Assembly: GCA_965221845.1 (NCBI GenBank)
Contig: OZ244919.1
Span: 2,976,001-3,040,000 of the forward strand
Length of the DNA: 64,000 nucleotides
Direction of reading: 5' to 3'
DNA from: JAJEFO01 sp965221845
GTDB lineage: Bacteria > Pseudomonadota > Alphaproteobacteria > Rhodobacterales > Rhodobacteraceae
Under the pieces are notes generated by a model, which was not told the DNA's origin, ran no database searches, and saw only the letters and a program-made list of their open reading frames with translations. Shown here in pieces: positions 37,665-46,936 of this stretch. Positions within the stretch are counted from its first letter, which is position 1. The number at the start of each line of letters is the position of its first letter. The position numbers and the translations under genes were made by a program.

Positions 37665-37693
37665 TTGACATCAACAGCTGATATGGGTAGGAC
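37665..37693 (+). promoter_or_regulatory. Possible promoter of the first sugar importer
   Basis: A perfect -35 hexamer TTGACA (37665-37670) is followed after 17 bases by TAGGAC, a weak -10 match. It lies about 120 bases before the substrate-binding protein gene and to the right of the IS relics, so the operon could be transcribed independently of the kinase. Confidence 0.25.
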
Positions 37694-37814
37694 GTGCCTT
37701 AGGGCCCTTGGACATGCGGATCCGCCTGGAGCAAGCTTTCGACTTGCATAAAGAGTCCATGTGATTTCTGGGCATCGGTGAACATGCAACAAGCATCCGA
37801 ATCTGGAGGAGATA

Positions 37815-38867
37815 ATGGTGATTACCGACAAGAGCGCCACGAGAGACGAAATGGCTGGCTTCACAAGGCGCGAAGTGTTCCGAATGGCCGCCGTTGCTTC
37901 GACGGCCGGCGGAATTTCCCTTGCCACGCCTTCGATTGTGCGAGCGCAAGGGTATGACAAGGACAAGGTCAAGTTCGCATTTTCGACCCCCTTTTCCGGC
38001 CAGGATTCCTTTACCGGAACCATTGGCGGCTTGAAAAAGGGTGTCGAGATCTATGGCGGTGAGCTGTCAATCTCTGATGCCAGCTTTGACCTGAAGAAGC
38101 AGAACGACCAAATTGCCGCGATCGTTGCGTCCAGGCCGGATGTCTTCATCGTGCTTCCAGTGGATCCGGTTGGCTGCGCAAACGCAATTGATGGCGCTGT
38201 CGAGGCCGGCATCCCGACGTTCGTGCTGGATACGGTGGTGCCCGGTGTTGCGGCGAACCAGTTCAGTTTCCACGACAACTTTGGCATGGGCCAGGTGAAC
38301 GCGCGCTGGATGGCGGAGCGCTTGGGCGGTAAGGGTAAGATCGGTGCCCTGCAGCTTGAGCTGAACGAGACATGGAACCAGCGTGACATGGGCATGGAAT
38401 TTGCCCTGCGCGACTTTCCTGAAATTGAGGTCGTCGCCACCTGGACGCTGGACCCCACCGGCAAGGTGACGCCGCGCGCCGCCGCGGATTCGTTCTTGAC
38501 CGCCCACCCTGACATCAGCGCGATCTGGGCAGCCTGGGACAATGCAGCGATGGAGGCTGCACTGGCTGCCTTGGCGGCGGGCAGGCCCGACGTCTTCACC
38601 GTGGGAATCGACGGTGGTCCGGCAGCCTTTGAAAACATCCGCTCGGGCGGGCCCTTCAAGTTCACCTGCACGCAGTCGTTCTATTCGCAGGCGATCGTGC
38701 CCGTGCTCTACGCGCATGAGCTGCTGCAAGGCAGGAGGATTCCCCGCACCGTCCTGCATCCCTCGTTCGCTGTTTCTGCTGCCGAGCTTGAAGGCAGGGG
38801 CGACCTGGTGAACCGCTGGGATGAACCCGGCGTCCCGGAACAGCTCGGCTGGAAGCGCGTGCTCTGA
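37815..38867 (+). CDS. Sugar ABC transporter substrate-binding protein (Tat-exported)
   Basis: Periplasmic-binding protein type 1 of the ribose/xylose class, 350 residues. The N-terminus has a twin-arginine signal, TRREVFRMAAVASTAGGISL, ending near VRAQ. Ligand-binding lobes are visible (FIVLPVDPVGCANAIDGAVE, FVLDTVVPGV, IWAAWDNAAMEAA, VGIDGGPAAFENI). The start has a strong GGAGGAG ribosome-binding site. It is followed by ATPase and two permeases, giving a complete importer. The sugar is unknown; the neighbouring FGGY kinase and zinc dehydrogenase suggest a pentose or polyol. Confidence 0.9.
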   Translation: MVITDKSATRDEMAGFTRREVFRMAAVASTAGGISLATPSIVRAQGYDKDKVKFAFSTPFSGQDSFTGTIGGLKKGVEIYGGELSISDASFDLKKQNDQIAAIVASRPDVFIVLPVDPVGCANAIDGAVEAGIPTFVLDTVVPGVAANQFSFHDNFGMGQVNARWMAERLGGKGKIGALQLELNETWNQRDMGMEFALRDFPEIEVVATWTLDPTGKVTPRAAADSFLTAHPDISAIWAAWDNAAMEAALAALAAGRPDVFTVGIDGGPAAFENIRSGGPFKFTCTQSFYSQAIVPVLYAHELLQGRRIPRTVLHPSFAVSAAELEGRGDLVNRWDEPGVPEQLGWKRVL

Positions 38868-38888
38868 GAGTGTCAAGCCATCTCTAAC

Positions 38889-40385
38889 GTGCTTGACATG
38901 CACGGAATCGAAAAGCGTTTCGGTTCCGTGCACGCCCTGAAAGGCGTGGACTTTGCCTTGGCCGAGGGCGAAGTTCATGTCTTGCTGGGCGTCAACGGGG
39001 CTGGAAAGTCGACGCTGATCAAGATCTTGTCGGGGATCTACCGGGCTGACGCTGGCAGGATAAGCGTCGCCGGCGTGCCGATTGACATCGCCAGCCCTGC
39101 CGATGCCATCGCGGCCGGTGTTGCATCGGTACAGCAGCATCCCGAGTTGGTGGATGATTTTTCAGGGTACGAGAACATTTTCCTCGGTCACGAATCTGAG
39201 AGTCGCGGCCTGCTTGCGGCGATCGATCGAACGGCAATGGAAAGAAAGGCAAGGGAACTGCTTGAGCGCTTTCCCTTTGAAGTTGATCTGAGCGTGCCTG
39301 TCGGACAGCTGAGCGGGGTTGAACGCGAAATGGTCGCGATCCTCCATTCGCTGAAGCAGGAAAATTCGCACATCCTGATCTTGGACGAGCCCACCTCGAC
39401 GCTGACAAATGTCGAGAAAGCCGAATTGTTCAAGGTCATCGAGATCCTGAAGTCATCGGGCATGTCAGTCATCTACATCACGCACAGGCTGGAAGAGGTC
39501 TTCGAGATCGGAGACCGCTTCACCGTGTTCCGGGGCGGAGAAAGAGTCGCGTCGATGTCCTGTGCCGAGGCGCAAGAAGACGCCGTCTCGATCCCGGACC
39601 TGATGCTGGCAAGCGAGATGGGCGATCTCTTCCCGCCGCGCAGGACGCCCGAGGTGGCGGAAGAAGTCCTGTCGGTAAGCGATCTCTCCGGGCCGGGCTT
39701 CGACGGGATGTCCTTTTCGGTGCGCAAGGGCGAGATCCTGGGACTCTTCGGGCTTGTTGGCTCTGGCATCGACGCGCTGGCCAAGACGCTTTTCGGCGCA
39801 GCGCCTGCCGACGCAGGGCAGATGGTCTACAGATCCGAACCCACCCGGTTCTCGTCCCCGCGCGAGGCTCTGGCCAAGGGCGTGTTCCTGGTGCCTGGCG
39901 ACCGGCGCAGCGAAGGCTTGGTCATGACCGAAAATGTCGTCTTCAATACCGTGCTGGCCAACATCACTCGGGCGTCGGGCATGGGCGGGCTGATGCGGTT
40001 CTTCCGAAACCGCAAGGAAACCGCCGGGCTGACCAGGGACGTCGACTTGTCGCCGCCTCGCCTGAACAGCATCGCATCGGAGTTCAGCGGCGGAAACCAG
40101 CAGAAGATCGTTGTCGCGAAGGGGCTCTACAGACAGGCGGAGCTATACATTTTCGTCGAGCCGACCGTCGGCGTGGACATAGGCGCGCGGGCCAGGATCT
40201 ACGCCATGATGCGCCAGCTCAGCAAATCTGCCGCTGTGATTGTAATGTCATCGGATTGCGACGAAGCCTATGGCATCGCCGATACCGCTGGCGCCCTTTA
40301 CCGGGGACGCATGGCGCTTGCCCCGTCGGCAGGCAACAGCCGCAACGCCGTTCTGGAAGCCGGACTGTCCGGGCGCGCGGCATGA
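38889..40385 (+). CDS. Sugar ABC transporter ATP-binding protein (two ATPase domains)
   Basis: The protein has 498 residues and a GTG start. Domain 1 has Walker A (VNGAGKST), signature LSGVEREMV and Walker B ILILDEPTSTLT. Domain 2 has the degenerate Walker A GLVGSGID usual in this class, signature SGGNQQK and Walker B YIFVEPTVGVD. Reading upstream in frame, after the previous stop, one finds ISNVLDM opening at ATC (38880), so an ATC start cannot be excluded, but GTG suffices. It powers the importer. Its stop overlaps the first permease start. Confidence 0.9.
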   Translation: MLDMHGIEKRFGSVHALKGVDFALAEGEVHVLLGVNGAGKSTLIKILSGIYRADAGRISVAGVPIDIASPADAIAAGVASVQQHPELVDDFSGYENIFLGHESESRGLLAAIDRTAMERKARELLERFPFEVDLSVPVGQLSGVEREMVAILHSLKQENSHILILDEPTSTLTNVEKAELFKVIEILKSSGMSVIYITHRLEEVFEIGDRFTVFRGGERVASMSCAEAQEDAVSIPDLMLASEMGDLFPPRRTPEVAEEVLSVSDLSGPGFDGMSFSVRKGEILGLFGLVGSGIDALAKTLFGAAPADAGQMVYRSEPTRFSSPREALAKGVFLVPGDRRSEGLVMTENVVFNTVLANITRASGMGGLMRFFRNRKETAGLTRDVDLSPPRLNSIASEFSGGNQQKIVVAKGLYRQAELYIFVEPTVGVDIGARARIYAMMRQLSKSAAVIVMSSDCDEAYGIADTAGALYRGRMALAPSAGNSRNAVLEAGLSGRAA

Positions 40386-41344
40386 TGCGGTTCGGCCTTC
40401 TGGTGGGTGCAATCGCGTTGATCGCCTTGATTTTCCACGCTTTCCAGCCGGTTTATGTCTCGAAGGCCAATTTCCTGGCGCTCCTCCGCGCGATGGCGCT
40501 GAACGGCATTGTGGCCATGGGCCTGACCTTTGTGATCGTGACCCGCAAGTTCGACTTGTCGCTGGCAGGCGTCGCGTCGCTTTCGGCCATGACCCTTGGA
40601 TTTGCGATGGCGACGACGAATTCCCTCGAGATGACAGTCCTGTCAGCATTGGCCATCGGTTTGGCCTGCGGACTGATCAGCGGTGCCATGGTAGGGTACG
40701 GAAGGCTGCCAGACGTGGTGACAACCATAGCTGTCGGCTCAATCGCCTATGGCATGGCCTTCGCGTACAACGGGGGCGCGGATTATTCGAAGAACTTCTT
40801 TTCCTCGGGCCTTGTCGCCATGAACTTCAAGACGGTTCTGGGCGTTCAGATGCCGGTTTTCATCATGATTGTCACGGCATTGGCCTGCGGATACATCCTT
40901 CATGCCAGCCGCCTTGGCCTGGCACTTTATGCCACCGGGGAGAATCCGGTTGCTGCGCGCCTTTCCGGAGTTTCGACCGGGCGCAGCCATATGCTGGCAT
41001 TCGGAATTTGCGGGATGTTGGTGGGGTTGGCGATGCTCTTGCAGGTGGCAGGCATCGGTTCAAGCCGCGTGACTGCGGGCGGGCAGATCTTGTTGCCCGC
41101 CTACACTTCGGTTTATCTGGGAGCCGCCCTTTTCGGACGGCCATCGATTTACTCAACGCTTTGCGGCGTCGTGATGATGTCGATGCTCTTGAACGGCTTC
41201 ACCCTGTTGAGCGTGCCGTATTACTACAGCGATGCAGTCGTCAGCCTGATCCTCGTCCTTGCCATCATCCTTTTCGACCCCAAGTTCTTTGAACGCCTGG
41301 CAAAGCTGGGCGCGCTTCGTGCGAACAAGGAGCAGACAGGCTGA
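40382..41344 (+). CDS. Sugar ABC transporter permease 1
   Basis: RbsC-type inner-membrane permease, 320 residues with about 8-10 hydrophobic segments. The conserved EAA-like loop appears as LYATGENPVAARLSGVST. ITRKFDLSLAGVASLSAM corresponds to the conserved region after the second segment. It overlaps the ATPase gene by ATGA. Codon use and GC are below those of the housekeeping genes. Confidence 0.9.
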   Translation: MMRFGLLVGAIALIALIFHAFQPVYVSKANFLALLRAMALNGIVAMGLTFVIVTRKFDLSLAGVASLSAMTLGFAMATTNSLEMTVLSALAIGLACGLISGAMVGYGRLPDVVTTIAVGSIAYGMAFAYNGGADYSKNFFSSGLVAMNFKTVLGVQMPVFIMIVTALACGYILHASRLGLALYATGENPVAARLSGVSTGRSHMLAFGICGMLVGLAMLLQVAGIGSSRVTAGGQILLPAYTSVYLGAALFGRPSIYSTLCGVVMMSMLLNGFTLLSVPYYYSDAVVSLILVLAIILFDPKFFERLAKLGALRANKEQTG

Positions 41345-41345
41345 C

Positions 41346-42317
41346 ATGTCCGTAGCAGATTCAGCGCCATCGGGCATGCGCCCGTCTTTGATAGTTGCCT
41401 TTCAGTATCTCGGGTTGCCGATGATCCTGCTGGCACTGGTCTTGTTTTTCTCTCTTTCGGCACCGGCATTTTTCAGCACCCAGAACATTTCAGGCATGCT
41501 GCAATCTGCATCGATCTCAGTGATAATGTTCCTTGCGCTTACATGGGTATTCGCAATTGGAGAAATGGAAGTCAGCTTTGTCGCCATCGCAGCCTTGTCG
41601 AACATGATTTGTGCCGGCTTGGTGATTGCCGGTTATGGCTGGCCAGTCGCCGTGATTCTGGCGATGGCGGCGGCGTTCATGGTTGGCCTGGTCAACGGCT
41701 TGCTGATAGGGGCAATGCGCCTACCGTCCCTGGTCATCACGATCGCAACAGGCGGCATTGCATATGCACTGGCAGCAGCGATTGGCCTTGGATCATCCAT
41801 CCCAATCCCGGATCCAAGCTTTCTGCAATTCCTCTTCGACAATCGTCTGGGACCCTTTCCATTGCTTTTCTTCGTGGCCGCTGCCCTCGCCCTTGTCGCA
41901 TGGCTCTTGGAAAGCCGCCTGGCCTTCGGGCACTACGTGTTTGCCATCGCCGGCAACCGGAAAGCCGTTGTCGAGGCCGGCGTGCCGGTGGCGGGCATAG
42001 TTGTTTTGCTCTGTGTCATGTCGGCCGCGCTGAATGGTTTCTCGGGCGTGCTCATCGCGGTCGAGCTTTCTTCGGGCCAGCCTTCAATTGCGCAATCGCT
42101 TTTCCTGGATGGGCTGACGGCGGTGCTGCTGGGCGGCACCATGTGGCGGCTGGGAACACCGAATGTCCTGGGTACGATAGTCTCGGTTCTGATCATCGTC
42201 GTGCTTGTGCGCGGCGGTGCCTTGCTCGGGTGGAATGATGCAGTGTTCCAGGTGGCCAAAGGGGCGATGCTTGTGGCGGGCGCTCTTGTCGTAGCGTTGC
42301 CGTACAGGCGGAGGTGA
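41346..42317 (+). CDS. Sugar ABC transporter permease 2
   Basis: Second RbsC-type permease, 323 residues, one base after the stop of the first. FAIGEMEVSFVAIAALSNM, LPSLVITIATGGIAYAL and FAIAGNRKAVVEAGVPVAG follow the family order. The two permeases are not alike in sequence, so a heterodimeric channel is likely. Low GC for this window: bases 41521-41580 have 35 A/T of 60, which suggests acquisition. Confidence 0.9.
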   Translation: MSVADSAPSGMRPSLIVAFQYLGLPMILLALVLFFSLSAPAFFSTQNISGMLQSASISVIMFLALTWVFAIGEMEVSFVAIAALSNMICAGLVIAGYGWPVAVILAMAAAFMVGLVNGLLIGAMRLPSLVITIATGGIAYALAAAIGLGSSIPIPDPSFLQFLFDNRLGPFPLLFFVAAALALVAWLLESRLAFGHYVFAIAGNRKAVVEAGVPVAGIVVLLCVMSAALNGFSGVLIAVELSSGQPSIAQSLFLDGLTAVLLGGTMWRLGTPNVLGTIVSVLIIVVLVRGGALLGWNDAVFQVAKGAMLVAGALVVALPYRRR

Positions 42318-42929
42318 CCGCCTCGTGCCGAGCGAAGCCTTGGAGGGTCGGAGTTGCATGGTCGCCGTGACTTGGGAACGGAACGGTTGTTTGACAACGG
42401 CAGAGGACGGGAGGATGGCTGCTGACGCGGACTGGTCGATGGCGGCGGCTGGAAACGGAATGCGGGGTGGCCTGCCCGGCGCGCAGCGCGCTCCGAGCCG
42501 GGGACGGTCTGAACCGGCCGTCCCGGCGTGCTCCTGCGTGCGGACCGACGGGACGGGAGATTCAGGTGTGCGATCGCCGTGGGCTTGCCGCGCAGGGCGA
42601 GGATGTCGAAGGCATGGCAGGACCGCACTGGAAGGTCGAACAGAAGGATCGGTGGTGCCGCCTGATCCGCATGCCATGGTCTGCCCTGCAGGATCAGGCG
42701 CCGCCGTCAAAAGAGTCCGGCCATTGTCCTTCCGGCCCGCCGCAGCGCGGCTGGCCGGGCCTGCCTGGGGGCGCAAACGCCCAAGGACTCCGGCTGCGCG
42801 GCTGGCGGTCGCGGACAGCGCGGGCCTGCGGGTTCGGGCGGACCGCCCTCTTTTTCACGGCCGTGTCCGCCCGCCGGTCGGAACGTTCAGCCATGAAATC
42901 GACAACCTTTGACTCAGCAGGAGGCCAAG
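42318..42929. other. Non-coding stretch before fhs
   Basis: A 612-base region without a convincing gene. Overlapping open frames on both strands are the high-GC type and have no recognisable motif. A strong AGGAGG (42919-42924) at its right end belongs to fhs. Confidence 0.4.
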
Positions 42930-44597
42930 ATGTCCGACATTGAAATCGCGCGCGCCGCCAACAAGAGGCCGATCCGGGAGATAGGCGAGAGGCTGGGCAT
43001 TCCGGAGGAGCACCTTCTCCCCTACGGCCGCGACAAGGCCAAGGTCTCGCAGGAGTTCATCGCCTCGGTCAAGGGCAACGAGACGGGCAGGCTCGTCCTT
43101 GTCACGGCCGTGAACCCGACGCCCGCCGGGGAGGGAAAGACCACGACGACCGTCGGTCTCGGCGACGGCCTGAACGCGATCGGCAAGAAGGCGATGATCT
43201 GCATTCGCGAGGCTTCGCTTGGACCCAACTTCGGGATGAAGGGCGGCGCCGCGGGCGGCGGTCACGCGCAGGTCGTTCCGATGGAGGACATGAATCTCCA
43301 TTTCACCGGGGATTTCCACGCCATCACCTCGGCGCACTCGCTTCTGTCCGCGATGATCGACAACCATGTCTACTGGGGCAACGCACAGGACATCGACGTT
43401 CGCCGCGTCGCGTGGCGCCGCGTCGTCGACATGAACGACCGCGCCCTGAGGCAGGTGACCCTGTCGCTCGGAGGCGTGGCCAACGGCTTCCCGCGGGAGG
43501 GGGGCTTTGACATCACGGTGGCGTCCGAGGTCATGGCGATCCTTTGCCTCGCCTCGGATCTCAAGGACCTGCAGAGGCGTCTGGGCGACATGATCGTCGC
43601 CTATCGCCGCGACCGCTCGCCGGTGTTCTGTCGCGACATCGGGGCCGACGGCGCGATGACCGTGCTCCTGAAGGACGCGATGCAGCCTAATCTCGTACAG
43701 ACGCTCGAGAACAATCCGGCCTTCGTTCACGGCGGCCCGTTCGCGAACATCGCTCACGGCTGCAACTCGGTGATCGCGACCACGACCGCGCTCAGGCTCG
43801 CCGATTACGTCGTGACGGAAGCGGGCTTCGGCGCGGATCTGGGTGCCGAGAAGTTCCTCAACATCAAGTGCCGCAAGGCCGGCCTCAAGCCTGCGGCCGT
43901 CGTCATCGTTGCGACCGTCCGCGCCTTGAAGATGAACGGAGGCGTGGATCGGGGCGATCTCGGCAAGGAGAACGTGAAGGCCGTCAGCGAGGGGTGCGCC
44001 AACCTGGGCCGGCACCTTGAGAACATCGAGCAGTTCGGCGTTCCTGCCGTCGTCGCGATCAATCACTTCGTGGCGGACACCGATGCCGAAGTCCAGGAGG
44101 TGGTGAACTACGTGAAGGGGCACGGATCGGAAGCCGTGGTGTCCAGGCACTGGGCCGACGGATCGAAGGGCGCGGCCGGTCTGGCGCGCAAGGTCGTGGA
44201 GACGATCGATCGGAACGAGTCGCGATACGCGCCGCTCTATCCCGACGGGATGCCCCTGTTCGAGAAGATCGAGACCGTCGCAAGGCGCATCTACCGCGCG
44301 GACGAGGTGCTGGCCGACCAGAAGATCCGGGACCAGCTCAGCCTTTGGGAGGAGCAGGGCTATGGAGGCCTGCCGGTTTGCATGGCCAAGACCCAGTATT
44401 CCTTCACGACCGATCCCGGCCGGCGCGGCGCTCCCACGGGTCACAGCCTTCCGGTCCGGGAAGTGCGTCTTTCCGCAGGGGCAGGATTCATCGTCGTGAT
44501 CTGCGGCGAGATCATGACGATGCCCGGCCTGCCGCGCGTGCCGGCCGCCGAGTCCATTCGCCTCAATGATGCGGGAGAGATCGAGGGCCTGTTCTAG
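42930..44597 (+). CDS. fhs: Formate-tetrahydrofolate ligase
   Basis: Cytosolic enzyme of 555 residues that joins formate to tetrahydrofolate with ATP, giving 10-formyl-THF. The P-loop is TPAGEGKTTTT, and further family motifs are SLGPNFGMKGGAAGGG, DMNLHFTGDFHAIT, and the C-terminal MTMPGLPRVPAA. The ATG at 42930 follows AGGAGG by 5 bases. Together with the formate dehydrogenase upstream it gives two routes for formate: oxidation to CO2 and entry to one-carbon metabolism. An IS5 relic begins seven bases after its stop. Confidence 0.95.
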   Translation: MSDIEIARAANKRPIREIGERLGIPEEHLLPYGRDKAKVSQEFIASVKGNETGRLVLVTAVNPTPAGEGKTTTTVGLGDGLNAIGKKAMICIREASLGPNFGMKGGAAGGGHAQVVPMEDMNLHFTGDFHAITSAHSLLSAMIDNHVYWGNAQDIDVRRVAWRRVVDMNDRALRQVTLSLGGVANGFPREGGFDITVASEVMAILCLASDLKDLQRRLGDMIVAYRRDRSPVFCRDIGADGAMTVLLKDAMQPNLVQTLENNPAFVHGGPFANIAHGCNSVIATTTALRLADYVVTEAGFGADLGAEKFLNIKCRKAGLKPAAVVIVATVRALKMNGGVDRGDLGKENVKAVSEGCANLGRHLENIEQFGVPAVVAINHFVADTDAEVQEVVNYVKGHGSEAVVSRHWADGSKGAAGLARKVVETIDRNESRYAPLYPDGMPLFEKIETVARRIYRADEVLADQKIRDQLSLWEEQGYGGLPVCMAKTQYSFTTDPGRRGAPTGHSLPVREVRLSAGAGFIVVICGEIMTMPGLPRVPAAESIRLNDAGEIEGLF

Positions 44598-44603
44598 TGG
44601 TTA

Positions 44604-45455
44604 GGGCCCGTTGACAGTTGTCTTGCGAATCGTCCGGCCCCATGCCATGTCCTGTCCCGACGACCGCCGGAACGGCGGCACGGTCAGGAAAACAGGGCAT
44701 CATGAACGCAGACAGGACGGTGACGGCCGGCGCCATGCGGGCGCGGACCGGGGACATGCTGCCGGGCAGGGCGTCCGACCCCGGCGGCACGGCGGCGGAC
44801 AGCCGCCGCTTCATGGAGGCGGTGCCGTGGCGGTTCCGCACGGGGTCGCCGTGGCGCGGCCTCCCCGAGCGGTCCGGGAACCGGGACGGCGTCTCCAGGC
44901 GGTTCCGGCGCCGGCCGCTTCCGCGGGTCTTCGCGCGGTTCCGACGCCTTGTCCGAGGAGTCCGGCCTTGAGTTCGTGTCCGGCGGCGGCACGGCGGTCC
45001 GGGCGACCCGGAAGGCGTCCGGCGCAAGAGGGGGACCGGACGTTCCAGGGGCGGCCTGACGGGCAGGGCCGTGGCCGTCGCGGACGCGCCGGGATGCCCT
45101 GTCCGCTTCACGGTCCTGCCCGGCCAGGCGCACGGCCCTATGGGGTGCCGGGGCTTCCCCGGCGGCCTGGCGTTCGGGGCCTTCGCCGGCGACAGGGCGT
45201 CCGGCGCGGGCCGGCTGCTCGAGGACCTTGCGGAACGCGGGGCGGAGGCGGCGGTCCCGTCGAGGCGGAGCCGGACGGCGCCGCGGGCGCACGGCCGGGA
45301 CGTCTGCGGGTGGCGGCGCCTGGCGGAGAGCCTCTTCGCGAAGGCCGGGGGGTTCCGGGCGGTCGCGGCGTGGCACGTCAGGACCGACGCGAGCTTCGCG
45401 GCGGGGACCGCCTCGTCGCCGGCGTGGTGGCGGCGACATGACTGTCAACGGGCCC
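44604..45455 (+). pseudogene. Degenerate IS5/IS427-like element and transposase
   Basis: Terminal inverted repeats GGGCCCGTTGACAGT (44604-44618) and ACTGTCAACGGGCCC (45441-45455) bound 852 bp. The transposase starts at about 44703 with MNADRTVTAG, then WRFRTGSPWRGLPERSGN, then after frame changes VRFTVLPGQAHG-type text and RGAEAAVPSR, CGWRRLAESLFAKAGGFRAV at the end. The first catalytic region is lost to frameshifts. It is dead but its ends are intact, so an active relative might still mobilise it. Confidence 0.75.
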
Positions 45456-45623
45456 TGATGGCGTGATTCATGATTTTTATGCCAGGTCATGCTGTCAACA
45501 CAGCCCCCGTTCCACTCTGAAGTGCAACACCTGATGCAGTGTTCCTGGTCGTTCGGCGACACATGATGTTGCGAATCGGCCAGGCGGCGACGACAGTCCC
45601 TGTGATGAAGCAAGGAGACTGTC

Positions 45624-46583
45624 ATGCCCGAGGGCCATCGCCACCTGACCTATGCGGAACGCTGCCAGATCCACGCCCTGAGGAAAAGCGGGCTTTCCGG
45701 CCCGGCGATCGCCCGCCAGCTCGGCCGCGACCGCACGACGGTCTGGCGCGAGGTGCGGCGCAACTCCGGCAGGCGCGGCTACCGCCACAAGCAAGCCCAG
45801 CGCAAGTCGGACAGGCGCCGCAGCGCGGCCTCGTCGGTGGCGCGCAAGATGACGCCGGAGCTGTGGCGCATGGCGGAGGAGCGGCTGGCCGAGGGCTGGA
45901 GCCCCGAGCAGGTCAGCGGGCGCCTCCGCAAGGAGGGCGAGCCGATGGCGGGGCGGCAGTGGATCTACGAGCGCATCCACGCCGACCGGAAGGCCGGCGG
46001 CGGTCTCTGGCGGCATCTCCGCCGCCGCGGCAGGAAGCCGAACCGGAAGGGCGGCGCCCATGCGGGCCGCGGCCACATCCCGGGCCGGGTGGACATCTCC
46101 GAGCGCCCGGACGTCGTGGAGGCGAAGGAACGGGTCGGCGACTGGGAGGCCGACACCATCGTTGGCAAGGGCCACAGCGGCGCGCTTGTCTCCCTGGTGG
46201 ACAGGGCGTCCAAGTACACGCTGCTCGAAAGGGTCGAGAGGAAGACGGCGGACGCGGTCGGCTCGGCCATGACCGGCATGCTGGGCCCTCTCCCCGTGCA
46301 CACGGTCACCGCGGACAACGGCAAGGAGTTCGCGGGCCATGCCAGGGTGGCCGAGGCGCTGGGCGCGGGGTTCTTCTTCGCGCGCCCGTACCACTCCTGG
46401 GAGCGCGGCCTGAACGAGCACGTGAACGGGCTGGTGCGGGAGTGGTTCCCGAAGGGCACGGACTTCCGCAAGGTGACGGACGCAGAGGTGCAGGCCGTCC
46501 AGGACCGCCTCAACGCGCGGCCGCGCAAGGCGCTGGGCTACCTCACCCCGTCCGAGGCCTTCCACCAGGCGCAGCCGCCCTGA
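45624..46583 (+). CDS. IS30 family transposase, copy 1
   Basis: The protein has 319 residues. N-terminal helix-turn-helix with LTYAERCQIHALRKSGLSGP and AIARQLGRDRTTVWREVRRN. Catalytic DDE domain with Asp in VGDWEADTIVGKGH, Asp in VTADNGKEFAGH and Glu in WERGLNEHVNGLVREWFPKG. It differs from copy 2 at only a few residues, for example S/A in QRKSDRRRS, RKPNRKGG/KKPNWKGG and ARPYHSW/ARHCHSW. It looks intact. Confidence 0.95.
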   Translation: MPEGHRHLTYAERCQIHALRKSGLSGPAIARQLGRDRTTVWREVRRNSGRRGYRHKQAQRKSDRRRSAASSVARKMTPELWRMAEERLAEGWSPEQVSGRLRKEGEPMAGRQWIYERIHADRKAGGGLWRHLRRRGRKPNRKGGAHAGRGHIPGRVDISERPDVVEAKERVGDWEADTIVGKGHSGALVSLVDRASKYTLLERVERKTADAVGSAMTGMLGPLPVHTVTADNGKEFAGHARVAEALGAGFFFARPYHSWERGLNEHVNGLVREWFPKGTDFRKVTDAEVQAVQDRLNARPRKALGYLTPSEAFHQAQPP

Positions 46584-46628
46584 GGGGGCCGTTCCGGGGC
46601 CGCCGGGGGCGGCTCCGAGGGGAGATGC

Positions 46629-46699
46629 GCGCTGTCCGCGGCCCGCCGTCCTCCGGTCGGGCTCCGCCCTCCCTGCGTCCGGCGGGCCGCGGACAGCGC
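46629..46699 (+). terminator. Long hairpin after IS30 transposase, copy 1
   Basis: GCGCTGTCCGCGGCCCGCCG (46629-46648) pairs perfectly with 46680-46699, a 20-bp stem with a 31-nt loop. No U tract follows, so a classic intrinsic terminator is uncertain. It may block read-through or protect mRNA ends. The same hairpin is in copy 2. Confidence 0.5.
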
Positions 46700-46936
46700 C
46701 CGGCAGGGCTTGCACCGCCCCGGAAGACTGGCTACGCCTCCCGGTGAAGGGACCGCCGCCGCTCGGGCTTCGCCCCTCGCTGGCTGATGTTGCACTTCAG
46801 AGTGGAAGCGGCGCAGCGATTCCCGACAGGATTTCCTTTCGTTCATTGTCAGCAGGTTGCACGGCCGTCACGAATTTTCCTGTCACAGGCTTTCCCGCCG
46901 AATCGGCCTTGCCGCGGCCAGACAGGCAAAGGCCGG

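Larger units (their letters stand above)
45511..46806 (+). mobile_element. IS30 family element, copy 1
   Basis: Ends at TCCACTCTGAAGTGCAAC (45511-45528) and its inverted form (46789-46806), about 1296 bp. It encodes one transposase. A strong 20-bp hairpin follows the gene. A nearly identical copy in the opposite orientation lies at 54148-55443. Confidence 0.92.
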
